A stretch of 64,000 nucleotides of DNA, taken from assembly GCA_022340265.1 (NCBI GenBank), contig JAJDOH010000082.1, positions 1 to 64,000 on the forward strand, written 5' to 3'. Position 1 is the first letter of the stretch, and each line of letters starts with the position of its first letter. Below, in pieces: positions 1 to 9,063 of the stretch. The stretch comes from Deltaproteobacteria bacterium (GTDB lineage Bacteria; Desulfobacterota; DSM-4660; Desulfatiglandales; Desulfatiglandaceae). A program made the translations under genes and the position numbers. Below the pieces are notes generated by a model. It was not told where the DNA came from, did not search any database, and worked only from the letters and a program-made list of their open reading frames with translations.

Positions 1-1143
1 ATTCGGTCTCTGGAGGACCTTCAAAAGCTTCCCTTTACCACTGCTAATGATCTGAAAGAAGATTATCCCTTCCCATTGCTTTCGGTCCCTTTTGAAAAGG
101 TCGTTCGCATGCACGCATCGTCCGGGACTACCGGCAAAAGATAGGTGCTCTGCTACACACGGAAAGATATTGCCGACTGGACCCATTTTTTTGCCCGGTG
201 CTATGAAATGGCGGGGCTTGATACGACGGACCGTGTTCAGATCGCCGTGGGATACGGGGTGTGGACAGCCGGTATCAGCTTTCAGATGGGGTGTGAGGCC
301 TATGGCGCCATGGCCGTTCCCGTGGGGCCGGGAAACCTGGACATGCAGTGCCAGTTCCTGGTTGATTTCGGGAGCACCGTTATGTGCTGCACGGCTTCCA
401 TGGGATTGCTGATGGCTGAGGAGATTCACCGGCGCGGTCTCAGTGATCAGATAAAACTCAAGAAAATGATTTTTGGTTCCGAGCGGGCCAGCGATGCCAT
501 GCGGGACCGGATCCAGACCCTGCTGGGGGTCGAACATATGTTTGATATACCAGGCATGACGGAGCTTTATGGACCGGGGACCGGACTGGATTGTTCCCAC
601 CACACCGGAATTCATTACTGGGCGGACTATTACATTCTGGAAATTCTGGACCCCGAAACCCTTGATCCGGCAAAAGAAGGGGAAATCGGCGAAATGGTGG
701 TTACCACGCTCAAAAAAGAGGCTGTTCCCCTCATTCGCTACCGCACCCGGGATCTGACCCGTTTCATTCCGGGAACCTGCCCCTGCGGTTCAGTTCTGCC
801 CAGGCATGACCGGCTGCTCGGACGTTCAGATGACATGATTATTTTCAGGGCCGTCAATATCTATCCGAGCCAGGTGGATCACGTTTTATCCGGCATGGAG
901 GGTATCGGCAGTGAGTACCAGATTATCGTGGATCGACGGGAAGACGGCCGGGATTACATGCTGATCAAAGTTGAAGCGGCGCAGAGTGTCGGTGCAGATC
1001 AATTTGAGACCCTGTCAAAGGAGATTTCCGGGCAGGTTAAAAAGCAGATCATGGTAAGCGCCGGAGTGGAAATGGTTGAATATGGCATTCTTCCCAGGTC
1101 CGAAAGGAAAAGCAAACGGGTGTTTGACAACCGGGAAGAATAA
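1..1143 (+). pseudogene. Phenylacetate-CoA ligase (PaaK)-like gene interrupted by an in-frame TAG; 5' end outside window
   Basis: This is an adenylate-forming enzyme of the PaaK family, which would activate an aryl or arylacetic acid to its CoA thioester using ATP. The frame entering at base 1 gives the ATP-binding signature HASSGTTGK (112-138), then AGA, then TAG at 142-144. The same frame continues with an ordinary PaaK body: TELYGPG, IRYRTRDLTRF, GRSDDM, and a C-terminal PRSERKSKRV. Family members usually read GTTGKP followed by Thr/Ile and Val here, so the stop replaces a residue in the nucleotide-binding loop. One missing base before the stop plus one extra G after it would also explain the sequence. 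A restart at GTG 145 would give 332 residues without the ATP loop, so it is probably inactive. A sequencing error is possible. It precedes the Mo-hydroxylase and HyuAB genes and probably belonged to that cluster. Confidence 0.75.
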
Positions 1144-1152
1144 TAGAGCACC

Positions 1153-1244
1153 GGGGACGTTCTTTATATCTTTATATTTCGTGGGCAGCATGTTCAGATT
1201 GCGGGCTTCTGGATTTTAAATATAAAGATATAAAGAACGTCCCC
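1153..1244. repeat. Perfect 27-bp inverted repeat (REP-like palindrome)
   Basis: The left arm is 1153-1179 and the right arm 1218-1244. They are exact reverse complements over 27 bases, begin GGGGACGTTCTTTATATC at the outer end, and enclose a 38-base loop. The pair fills most of the gap between the ligase remnant and the next gene and ends 16 bases before its ATG. The arms are AT-rich inside with a GC-rich tip. No T-run follows, so it is not a standard terminator. GGGGACGTTCTT-type ends resemble dispersed palindromes mobilised by IS200/Y1 (REP-associated) transposases; that link is inference, and no transposase gene is in the window. Confidence 0.8.
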
Positions 1245-1260
1245 TGCATGGAGAAATGTG

Positions 1261-2697
1261 ATGAAGCGTTTTGTGTATTACCAGCCTCAAAGCCTCAAGG
1301 AGGCGTTTGAGCTTATGGAGAAACATAAAGGCGGGGCGCGATATGTGGCAGGCGGCACCGATGTAATGACCCGGGTAAAACAGAAAGTCTGGCAACCTGA
1401 GGCTCTGATTTCACTTCGATGGATAAAAGAGCTTTCCGGGATCAGCCAAGAGGGGCAGTTCCTGCGGATCGGCGGCATGACCCTCTGGCGGGAGATTGAG
1501 ATGGATCCACTCGTTTTAAAACACGCCCCCGCGCTTGCCGATGCGGCATCCATGGTGGCCAATCCACAGATACGGAATGTGGCGACCGTCGGTGGGAATC
1601 TGTGCAATGCCGCCCCATCGGCTGACGGCGCGCCCCCGTTAATGGTATTGGAAGCGACGCTGGTGATCGCGGGTCCCGAGGGTGAAAGGGAAGTCGCCAT
1701 CTCGGACTTTTTTGAGGGACCGGGACGTCACTGTATGGCATCGGACGAGATCCTGACGGCCATCTTGATTCCTGAGATGCCCGTAAACACCGGCATGGCT
1801 TTTTTGAAATCCGGTCGGGTTACCCAGGATATTGCCGTCAGCAGTGCGGCCGTATGCATTCAAATGGCGGACGGTGTCTGTAAGAAATGCCATGTTTCCG
1901 CCGGCGCGGTCGGACCTGTCCCCCTGAGGCTTAAAAGGGTTGAAACAATGGCGGAAGGCCGGAAACTGACGCCGGAATTACTACAGCAAATTCAGGACGA
2001 GGCTGCCGCTGAAGTGACGCCCATTACCGATGTACGTTCCACCGAAAGCTATCGCAGAACCGTTACCGGTGTCATGGTGAAAAGGGCTCTTGAGCAGGCC
2101 ATGCGCCAGGCAGAAGAGCCATCCGCAAGTCGGGATTCCGTTGTTTCCGGGGATGAATCCGGAAAATCGGCTCCGGCGGAACCCTCAACGGGTCCCTACG
2201 ACACGGCCTTTCGAAAATTGATTCGCTTTAATTTGAACGGAGAATCCGTGGAGGCCGAAGTGATGAGCCATAAAATGCTCTCCCATGTGCTCCGGAAGAC
2301 CTTTGAGTTCAGCGGTACCAAGGAAGGGTGCGGTCAGGGGGAATGCGGCGCCTGTACGGTTCTGGTGGACGGGGAAAGTGTGAATTCATGTCTCTATCCC
2401 GCCTTTGAAACGGATGGGAAGACGGTGACAACCATTGAAGGCCTGGTGAAAGAGGGAAACCAACTGGATCCCTTACAGGAGTCCTTTATTGAAAACGGCG
2501 GTGTTCAATGCGGATTCTGCACCCCCGGCATGATCATGAGTGCCAAAGCGTTGCTCAAGCGAAACGCGCATCCCACGGAAGAAGAGATTCGAAAAGGGAT
2601 TTCCGGAAATCTTTGCCGCTGCACCGGATATGTGCAGATTGTGGAGTCCATCAAAAAGGCTTCGGAAGTCCTTGCAGCCAATGAGGTAAAATCATGA
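1261..2697 (+). CDS. Molybdenum hydroxylase, fused FAD-binding and [2Fe-2S] subunits
   Basis: Electron-transfer half of a xanthine dehydrogenase/CO dehydrogenase-family molybdenum hydroxylase. Residues 1 to about 285 form the FAD domain (CoxM type), with AGGTDV near 31 and NVATVGGNLCNAAPSAD near 107. A linker rich in Ser, Glu and Pro (about 285-320) leads to a CoxS-type [2Fe-2S] module with CGQGECGAC near 356, QCGFCTPG near 418 and LCRCTGY near 452, so both cluster sites are complete. The two subunits are usually separate genes, and the FAD-first order differs from eukaryotic xanthine dehydrogenase. ATG 1261 is preferred because GGAG lies 7 bases upstream; GTG 1258 is an alternative. Its TGA overlaps the ATG of the molybdopterin subunit as ATGA, which suggests translational coupling. 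The substrate cannot be read from sequence; an N-heterocycle or aromatic acyl-CoA is plausible. Confidence 0.9.
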   Translation: MKRFVYYQPQSLKEAFELMEKHKGGARYVAGGTDVMTRVKQKVWQPEALISLRWIKELSGISQEGQFLRIGGMTLWREIEMDPLVLKHAPALADAASMVANPQIRNVATVGGNLCNAAPSADGAPPLMVLEATLVIAGPEGEREVAISDFFEGPGRHCMASDEILTAILIPEMPVNTGMAFLKSGRVTQDIAVSSAAVCIQMADGVCKKCHVSAGAVGPVPLRLKRVETMAEGRKLTPELLQQIQDEAAAEVTPITDVRSTESYRRTVTGVMVKRALEQAMRQAEEPSASRDSVVSGDESGKSAPAEPSTGPYDTAFRKLIRFNLNGESVEAEVMSHKMLSHVLRKTFEFSGTKEGCGQGECGACTVLVDGESVNSCLYPAFETDGKTVTTIEGLVKEGNQLDPLQESFIENGGVQCGFCTPGMIMSAKALLKRNAHPTEEEIRKGISGNLCRCTGYVQIVESIKKASEVLAANEVKS

Positions 2698-5144
2698 CCC
2701 AGTTCAAGTTTATCGGTTCCGAAGTCCCAAGACCCGATGCACCCAACAAAGCGGCCGGAAAAGCCATGTATATCCACGACATGACGCGTCCCGGCATGCT
2801 GTATGGCAAGATTAAATTCAGTGACTTTGCCCATGCCAGAATTAAACATATCGATACAAGCAGGGCCGAGAAATTGCCTGGGGTGCGTGCGGTTATCACC
2901 GCGTATAATACGCCGGAGATTCGAATCGGATTTATTAAAGACAATTTTGCCTTGAAACGGGACAAGGTCAGGCAGTTCAGGGACGAGGTGGCGGCCGTAG
3001 CGGCAACGGATCCGGATATTGCCGAGGAAGCCATTGATCTGATTCGTGTGGAATACGAGGAGCTTCCCGGCGTTTTTTCTCCCACGGAAGCCCTTCGCGA
3101 AGGCGCCCCCATTGTCCACGAAACGGATCTCAAAGGCCGTCCGAAAACGGATAACATTGTTCCGGTTCCCTGGAAATTTGTAACCGGTGATGTGGAAAAG
3201 GCAAAAGAAGCGGCCGCTTATGTGGTGGAAGAGCATTATCAAACCCCATTGATTCAGCAGTCCTGCATGGGGACCGCCGGCTGTATCGCCGAGTTTGATC
3301 TGGAAAGCAACCTGATCATCCGCACCAAAACACAGATCCCCTTTCTGGCCCAGAACGATTTCAACCAAGCCCTTCGGGATATGGGGCTTAAAGGGAAGAA
3401 AACCCGCGTCATCGTTCCCACTCTGGGAGGATCTTTCGGTACGGGTCTCGACACCCACGGCTATGAATTTATCTCCATTCTGCTGGCCTACAAAACCGGC
3501 AGGCCCGTCAAAATCGTTTTTAACCGCGAAGAGGAGTTCACGGCCTTATCCCCTCGTCAGCCCACGGAAACCCACATTATTCAGGGGTGCGACGAGAATG
3601 GCAAAATGGTGTTACGGGATATTCGAATGGTTCTGGATAACGGTGCGTACACATCCTGGGGCGCCACCACCCCCAGTGTCATGATGATTCCGGCATCTTC
3701 CATTTACCGTGTTCCCAATGTATCGTTCAAGACAACCATTGTTTACACCAACAACACCTACTGCCAGGCCATGCGGGGATACGGCAATCCGCAGGTGGCC
3801 TGGGCCATGGAATGTAATATGGATCAGCTGGCGGAAAAGGCCGGCATCGATCCCTTTGAATTTCGAAGAATCAACAGCAACATTCCCGATGAGACCACGC
3901 CCATGGGTCTCAAAATTTCCACCTGCGGCATGACGGAATGCCTGGAATCGGTAGCGGAGAATCTGAACTGGAAGTCCATTTGCGGAAAGAGCGATCTGAA
4001 ACGCGGTTCCGCAGATACATGCACCACCCTGGTGGGCAGTACGCCGGCAAAGGCGAAGGGCGTCGGTATGGCAGCCCTGTTCCACGTGGGCGGCTCCGGC
4101 CGTGTTTATCGGTCGGATGGTACCGGTATCATTTTAAAGATCGATGACTTCGGCGATGTTTCCGTGGTGTCAGGCGGCGTGGAAATGGGACAGGGATTTG
4201 ATTCGGCGCTGGCCCTGGCAACCGCGGAGGCGCTGGGTGTTACAGCGGATCGTGTCAAGATTGTAACCGGTGATACGGATACCTGTCCCTGGGATGTGGG
4301 GACCCATGCCAGCCGCGGCGCCTTTACATCGTGTAATGCCGCGATCATGGCCGCGGAAAAAGCCCGTAAGAAAATTTTTGAATTGGCCAGCGAACATTTC
4401 ATGCTCCGTGTGAAAAGCCGCATGAAAAAGATGAAGCGGAAGAACCCGGATTTCGAGATTCCCGATCTCGATTACGAAGCCATCTTCGATCCTTCCGATT
4501 TTGATATGAAGGAAAATCATATTTTTCTGAAAGCCGAGCCCGATGATCCCGACCTTCATGTGACCTTGGAGGAAATTCTGCGTGCCGCCCACTACAAGGA
4601 GCAGGGGACCATGGTCATCGAAGAAGCCTTTTACGATCCTCCGAACCAGATGCTGGACCCCCGAACGGGTCGCGGAAACATGAGTTCCACTTACATTGTA
4701 GGCGCCCAGGGGGCGGTGGTGGAAGTGGATCTTGAAACGGGAAAAGTTGAAATCCTCAAGGTGGCGGCGGCTCATGACGTGGGGCAGGCGTTAAACCGGC
4801 AGACCCTCAAGGGACAGATTTACGGGGCGTTGGCTCAGGGGATCGGATTCGCTTTATCCGAGGAATACAAAACGTTCGAAGGCCGTAATCTGAACCCCAA
4901 TTTCCTGGATTACAAGATCCTTTCGGCACCGGACCTCAATTTCCCCATTGAGGTTGATTTCATTGAAACCCACGATAAAACGGGCCCTTTCGGCGCCAAA
5001 GGAGTGGGGGAACCCGGTTTGGTTCCGACGGCTCCCGCCATCGGCAATGCGGTTTACGATGCCGTCGGCGTTCGCATTCGGGACCTTCCCATCACCCCCG
5101 AAAAGATATTGGCCGCACTGGAGAAGAAGCGCAGGGGCGAATAA
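2694..5144 (+). CDS. Molybdenum hydroxylase, molybdopterin-binding large subunit
   Basis: Catalytic subunit of the xanthine dehydrogenase/4-hydroxybenzoyl-CoA reductase/CoxL family, 816 residues, near the usual 750-800. It binds molybdopterin cytosine dinucleotide and hydroxylates (or, in 4-HBCR, reductively dehydroxylates) its substrate. Visible motifs are GGSFGTG near 246, AMRGYGNPQ near 359, GGVEMGQG near 498, and the C-terminal KGVGEPG near 772 carrying the conserved catalytic glutamate. A charged insertion near 565-610 (KSRMKKMKRKN onward) is longer than in CoxL. The CO dehydrogenase active-site loop AYRCSFR is absent, so this is not a CO dehydrogenase. It is coupled by a 4-base overlap to the FAD/2Fe-2S gene and followed after 69 bases by hyuA. 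No signal peptide is visible, so it is probably cytoplasmic. Confidence 0.92.
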   Translation: MTQFKFIGSEVPRPDAPNKAAGKAMYIHDMTRPGMLYGKIKFSDFAHARIKHIDTSRAEKLPGVRAVITAYNTPEIRIGFIKDNFALKRDKVRQFRDEVAAVAATDPDIAEEAIDLIRVEYEELPGVFSPTEALREGAPIVHETDLKGRPKTDNIVPVPWKFVTGDVEKAKEAAAYVVEEHYQTPLIQQSCMGTAGCIAEFDLESNLIIRTKTQIPFLAQNDFNQALRDMGLKGKKTRVIVPTLGGSFGTGLDTHGYEFISILLAYKTGRPVKIVFNREEEFTALSPRQPTETHIIQGCDENGKMVLRDIRMVLDNGAYTSWGATTPSVMMIPASSIYRVPNVSFKTTIVYTNNTYCQAMRGYGNPQVAWAMECNMDQLAEKAGIDPFEFRRINSNIPDETTPMGLKISTCGMTECLESVAENLNWKSICGKSDLKRGSADTCTTLVGSTPAKAKGVGMAALFHVGGSGRVYRSDGTGIILKIDDFGDVSVVSGGVEMGQGFDSALALATAEALGVTADRVKIVTGDTDTCPWDVGTHASRGAFTSCNAAIMAAEKARKKIFELASEHFMLRVKSRMKKMKRKNPDFEIPDLDYEAIFDPSDFDMKENHIFLKAEPDDPDLHVTLEEILRAAHYKEQGTMVIEEAFYDPPNQMLDPRTGRGNMSSTYIVGAQGAVVEVDLETGKVEILKVAAAHDVGQALNRQTLKGQIYGALAQGIGFALSEEYKTFEGRNLNPNFLDYKILSAPDLNFPIEVDFIETHDKTGPFGAKGVGEPGLVPTAPAIGNAVYDAVGVRIRDLPITPEKILAALEKKRRGE

Positions 5145-5161
5145 CGATTCGTCCGTACAGG

Positions 5162-5189
5162 GCAGGGGTGAACACGTATCCGCCCCTGC
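5162..5189. repeat. Small imperfect hairpin between the Mo-hydroxylase and hyuA genes
   Basis: GCAGGGG at 5162-5168 pairs with CCCCTGC at 5183-5189, and several inner bases also pair across the AACACGTATC centre. It sits in the 69-base gap inside the presumed operon, ahead of the GGAGAGG ribosome site of hyuA. It could be a small dispersed palindrome or an mRNA-processing or attenuation hairpin. No U-run follows, so termination is unlikely. Confidence 0.5.
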
Positions 5190-5213
5190 AATGCGTATGG
5201 AGAGGAGACATCC

Positions 5214-7310
5214 ATGTCAGATAAAATATACCGGCTGGGCTGTGATATCGGCGGCACCTTTACCGATTTTGTCCTGCTCAATGACCGGACAGGGGAACTC
5301 ACCATCAACAAGTGTCTGACCACGCCCAGTGATCCGTCCGATGCGGTGGAATACGGTATCCGGCAGTTGGATAAGATGGTTCCCGGTTTCGTGAAAAGCC
5401 TGGATGAGGTGATTCACGGCACCACCCTGGTGATCAATTCCATCATCGAACGAAAGGGCGCCAGAACCGGTTTGATAACCACCTTAGGGTTCAAAGACGT
5501 GCTGGAACTGGGCCGTGAGATCCGCTACGCGCCCTACGATGTATTCGCCGAGTTTCCGGAGCCCCTGGTCCCCCGCAGCTTTCGTTTTGAAGTGGACGAA
5601 CGGGTGCGAAGCGACGGTACGGTGTTAAAAGCCCTGGACAAAAATGAAGCGCGGCAGGTGGTGCGCCGGATGTTGGATATGGGTGTTGAATCCATCGCCG
5701 TCTGTCTATTGAATTCCTTTGAAAATCCTTCCCACGAAGAGCAGATCAAGGAGATTATTCTGGCGGAAGCACCGGATATTTCGGTCTGTATCTCCTACGA
5801 GGTGCTGCCCCAGATCCGGGAGTATGAGCGGAGCAGTACCACGGTGACCAATGCCTATGTAAAGCCGCTGACCGGAAAATATCTGTACAAACTGGCCCGT
5901 CGCCTGGAATACCTGGGATCCGCGGGCAAGCTCTTCATCATGCTCTCCAGCGGCGGCATTACCTCCATCAAGACGGCGGCGGAGTTTCCGGTGCGCATCA
6001 TTGAATCGGGTCCCACCGCCGCAGTCATATCCGGTCAATATTACGGAAAGCTGTTTGATATCCCTGAGATTTTCTGCTTTGACATGGGGGGGACCACTGC
6101 CAAATCGTGCCTCATTCAGGGAGGGGTGGCCAGCGTGGTGCCCACCTTTGAGGTGGGCCGGGTGCAGCGGTTCATGAAGGGGAGCGGTTTGACCATTCAG
6201 GTGCCGGTGGTGGATCTCATGGAAATCGGCGCCGGCGGCGGCAGCATCGCCCACGTGAGCAAGCTGGGAACCCTCCAGGTGGGGCCTGAGAGTTCCAGCG
6301 CGGAACCGGGTCCCATCTGCTACAGCAGGGGCGGGAAATTACCCTGCGTCACCGATGCGGACCTTGCCCTGGGATACCTGGATGCGGACTATTTCCTGGG
6401 CGGCGAGATGAAGCTGGACAAGGATGCCGCCATGGAAGGGATTGAGAAGTCCATCGCCGAACCGTTGGATGTTTCCAGCGTGCAGGCGGTCTGGGGCATC
6501 CATGACCTCATCAACGAAACCATGGCAGGCGCCGCCAAGACCCATATCGCCGAAAAAGGGGGGAATCCCAAACTGGTGACGGTCATCGCTTTCGGCGGGG
6601 CCGGGCCGGTACATGCCTATGGTCTCACCAAGAAGCTGGGGGCCAGGCGGTTGATCGTGCCCCCCAATGCGGGGGTGGGGTCGGCCCTGGGGTTTTTTAC
6701 GGCCCCAAGAGCCTTTGACCTGGTCAGAAGCCACAAAAGCCCGCTTCTTGATGCGGATTTTGCGGAAATTGAAAAGATCTTCTCCAGAATGGAAGCGGAA
6801 GGGAGCAGGACTTTGGACAGCGGTGCGGAAAGTGGGGAGATCCGTTTTGACCGGTCCGTGGATGTGCGGTTTGTGGGTCAGGGATCGGAAACCAACATTT
6901 CCGTTCCGGAGGGGGATTTTTCCAGCATTGATCCCCAGGAGATTCGCAGGCGCTTTGACATTGTTTATGAAAAACTCTACGGCCGGACCTATCCGGATTC
7001 CGCTGTTGAATTCATCAACTTCAAGGTTCGGGCCAGCCTGCCGGAACGCCTTTTGAAACTGCCCGAGCTCAGAGAGACCGGCTACACCCTCAAAGATGCC
7101 GTCAAAGGAAAGCGACAGGCCTATTCGGGCATTGCCGGCGCGTTTGTTCCCCATACGGTCTATGACCGGTACAAGCTGAACAGCGGTGCCCGATTTCAAG
7201 GACCCGCCATCATTGAAGAACGTGAATCCACGGTGATTGTGGGTGAAGACGCCTCGGTTTCCGTGGACAAATACGGTTTTCTGTGGATTGAATTGGATGG
7301 TCGGAATTAA
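5214..7310 (+). CDS. Hydantoinase/oxoprolinase family subunit A (HyuA-like ATPase)
   Basis: ATP-binding subunit of the hydantoinase/5-oxoprolinase/acetone-acetophenone carboxylase superfamily, 698 residues, which matches HyuA proteins. These enzymes use ATP to phosphorylate an amide or enol oxygen and so open lactam or imide rings or carboxylate ketones. Visible: N-terminal CDIGGTFTDF (residues 9-18, ASKHA-type phosphate loop), HGTTLVINSIIERKG near 65, the second nucleotide motif FDMGGTTAK near 289, TDADLALGYL near 382, and the C-terminal GPAIIEERESTVIVG. GGAGAGGAG precedes ATG 5214. It forms a pair with hyuB, 10 bases downstream. The neighbouring Mo-hydroxylase suggests it acts on a hydroxylated N-heterocycle (lactam). 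That is inference; carboxylase subfamilies cannot be excluded without phylogeny. Confidence 0.9.
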   Translation: MSDKIYRLGCDIGGTFTDFVLLNDRTGELTINKCLTTPSDPSDAVEYGIRQLDKMVPGFVKSLDEVIHGTTLVINSIIERKGARTGLITTLGFKDVLELGREIRYAPYDVFAEFPEPLVPRSFRFEVDERVRSDGTVLKALDKNEARQVVRRMLDMGVESIAVCLLNSFENPSHEEQIKEIILAEAPDISVCISYEVLPQIREYERSSTTVTNAYVKPLTGKYLYKLARRLEYLGSAGKLFIMLSSGGITSIKTAAEFPVRIIESGPTAAVISGQYYGKLFDIPEIFCFDMGGTTAKSCLIQGGVASVVPTFEVGRVQRFMKGSGLTIQVPVVDLMEIGAGGGSIAHVSKLGTLQVGPESSSAEPGPICYSRGGKLPCVTDADLALGYLDADYFLGGEMKLDKDAAMEGIEKSIAEPLDVSSVQAVWGIHDLINETMAGAAKTHIAEKGGNPKLVTVIAFGGAGPVHAYGLTKKLGARRLIVPPNAGVGSALGFFTAPRAFDLVRSHKSPLLDADFAEIEKIFSRMEAEGSRTLDSGAESGEIRFDRSVDVRFVGQGSETNISVPEGDFSSIDPQEIRRRFDIVYEKLYGRTYPDSAVEFINFKVRASLPERLLKLPELRETGYTLKDAVKGKRQAYSGIAGAFVPHTVYDRYKLNSGARFQGPAIIEERESTVIVGEDASVSVDKYGFLWIELDGRN

Positions 7311-7320
7311 GGAGGAAACC

Positions 7321-9042
7321 ATGGGGCAACACTTTGATCCCATCACAATCGAAATACTCTGGCGGCGGCTTATTTCCATCGTGGATGAAGCGGATAGCGC
7401 TGTTTCGCGCACGGCATTCTCCAGTCTTTTGAGGGATGCGCACGACTACACCTGCATGTTTACGGACCGGAAAGGGCGTGAGCTGGCCCAGGGGTCTTTC
7501 GCCACCCCCGGACAGTCGGGCGCCATGGCCCTGGGGATCAAAAAACTGGTGACCCAGATTCCGGAAAACAGCTATCATCCGGGCGATGTCTACATCACCA
7601 ATGACCCCTGGGCCCTGGCGGGGCATTTGAACGATGTGTGCGTGTTCAGTCCCATCTTTCATCAAGAAAAACTGACCGCTTTCACCGCCTGCGTGTTTCA
7701 CCATTCGGACATCGGCGGCAGAGTTTCCTCTGACAATCATGACGTTTACGAGGACGGTCTGTTCATCCCCCTGGTGAAACTCTATGACGGGGACCGGATC
7801 AACCAATCGGTGGTGGAAATGATCAAGTGGAATGTGCGGACCCCCGACGAGGTGATCGGAGATATTCGCAGCCAGATCGCCGCCAACCACGTGTGTGCCG
7901 AGAAGATTTCCCAGATGCTGGATGAGTACCGGTTGGAAGGGTTGGACGATCTGGCAGATGAAATCATCAGCCGTACGGAAAAAAGCATGCGGGAAGCTAT
8001 TTTGAAAGTCCCGGACGGCGTATATCGTGCCGAAGGGATCGTGGAACAGGGCAAGGGCAAAGGCGATATCGTCATCAAGGCCGCCGTGCATGTCAAAAAA
8101 AGTGACATTATGGTGGATCTTGAAGGGTCTTCCCCCCAGGTGGACTGGGGCGGCAATGTGGTCTTCAATTTTACCTACGCCTATGTGTTCATGGCCATGA
8201 AAAGCATGTTCGACCCGGACATTCCCAACAATGACGGCTGCACGGCACCCATTTCCATGAGGGCGCCCCTGGGGAGTGTTGTGAACTGCAAGTTCCCGGC
8301 GGCGGTGGCGGCCCGCATGCAGATCGGGCATTTTATAACGGAGATCATCTATCGGGCCATGGCGGATGTGCTGCCGGACCGGGTGATCGCGGGGAGCGGC
8401 GGAACGCCCGCCAATATGAATGTGCTCTACGGTCGGCACGGAGACGGACGGCCCTGGCATTCGGTGCGGATCCGTGGCGGCGGCATGGGTGCCAGCGCCC
8501 GGGCCGACGGCAATTACGTCTACATTTTTCCCGCCAATGGGGCCAACACCCCGGTGGAGATTCTTGAGAGCGATACCCCGCTTATTGTTGAAAAACGGGA
8601 GCTGCTCATCGACTCCGGCGGCATCGGTCGCATGAAGGGGGGTTTGGGAAGACGCATGGTTCTGAGGATTCCCGATGATTCATATGCGCCGCTGCCGCCT
8701 GTGAACCTGGGCATCCAGTCCGGCCGGCACCAATATGCCCCGGAAGGTCTCTTTGGCGGCGGCCAGGGTGCCAAGGCCGCTTTTCTCGTCAACGGCGAAC
8801 CCGGCAACCCCTACGGTCTCAGTCAGCTCAAGCCCGGTGATCTGGTCACCATCGATGCGGCCGGCGGCGGGGGATACGGCGACCCCCTGGAACGGGATGT
8901 GGAGCGTGTGGAAGGGGATGTGCGGGAAGGGTATGTGAGCCTTGAGGCCGCTGAAAAAGACTACGGTGTAATTATCGATTCCGCCACGGGCCTTGCCGAT
9001 CAGGAAGCCACCCTAAAGATGCGGGAGACCCTGAGAGGGTGA
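7321..9042 (+). CDS. Hydantoinase/oxoprolinase family subunit B (HyuB-like)
   Basis: Partner subunit of the HyuAB-type ATP-dependent amidohydrolase or carboxylase, 573 residues. ATG 7321 is chosen because GGAGG lies 6 bases upstream, directly after the hyuA stop; the frame is open further upstream, but only inside hyuA. Family signatures are DPITIEILWRRL at residues 6-17, RDAHDYTCMF, NDPWALAGHLNDV, HHSDIGG, the Gly-rich GAGG-type region GGTPANMN, and the C-terminal AGGGGYGDPLERD that ends most HyuB proteins. The last 343 bases are repeated in part at 9885-10125, beyond a toxin-antitoxin module. This copy looks intact and is the functional one. Confidence 0.9.
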   Translation: MGQHFDPITIEILWRRLISIVDEADSAVSRTAFSSLLRDAHDYTCMFTDRKGRELAQGSFATPGQSGAMALGIKKLVTQIPENSYHPGDVYITNDPWALAGHLNDVCVFSPIFHQEKLTAFTACVFHHSDIGGRVSSDNHDVYEDGLFIPLVKLYDGDRINQSVVEMIKWNVRTPDEVIGDIRSQIAANHVCAEKISQMLDEYRLEGLDDLADEIISRTEKSMREAILKVPDGVYRAEGIVEQGKGKGDIVIKAAVHVKKSDIMVDLEGSSPQVDWGGNVVFNFTYAYVFMAMKSMFDPDIPNNDGCTAPISMRAPLGSVVNCKFPAAVAARMQIGHFITEIIYRAMADVLPDRVIAGSGGTPANMNVLYGRHGDGRPWHSVRIRGGGMGASARADGNYVYIFPANGANTPVEILESDTPLIVEKRELLIDSGGIGRMKGGLGRRMVLRIPDDSYAPLPPVNLGIQSGRHQYAPEGLFGGGQGAKAAFLVNGEPGNPYGLSQLKPGDLVTIDAAGGGGYGDPLERDVERVEGDVREGYVSLEAAEKDYGVIIDSATGLADQEATLKMRETLRG

Positions 9043-9063
9043 TGGGAAGATGTCCGTTTAGGC

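Noticed and set aside
142-144. TAG read as pyrrolysine in the PaaK-like gene
   Set aside because: Pyrrolysine is confined to methylamine methyltransferases and a few others. The position is a nucleotide-binding loop residue with no reason for it, and no PYLIS-like structure or pyl genes are seen.
2505-3458. Long minus-strand open frame of 317 codons
   Set aside because: It is antisense to the Mo-hydroxylase genes; the plus strand carries all conserved motifs.
6339-8460. Two long minus-strand open frames (357 and 416 codons)
   Set aside because: They are shadows of hyuA and hyuB, with no family resemblance and low-quality starts.
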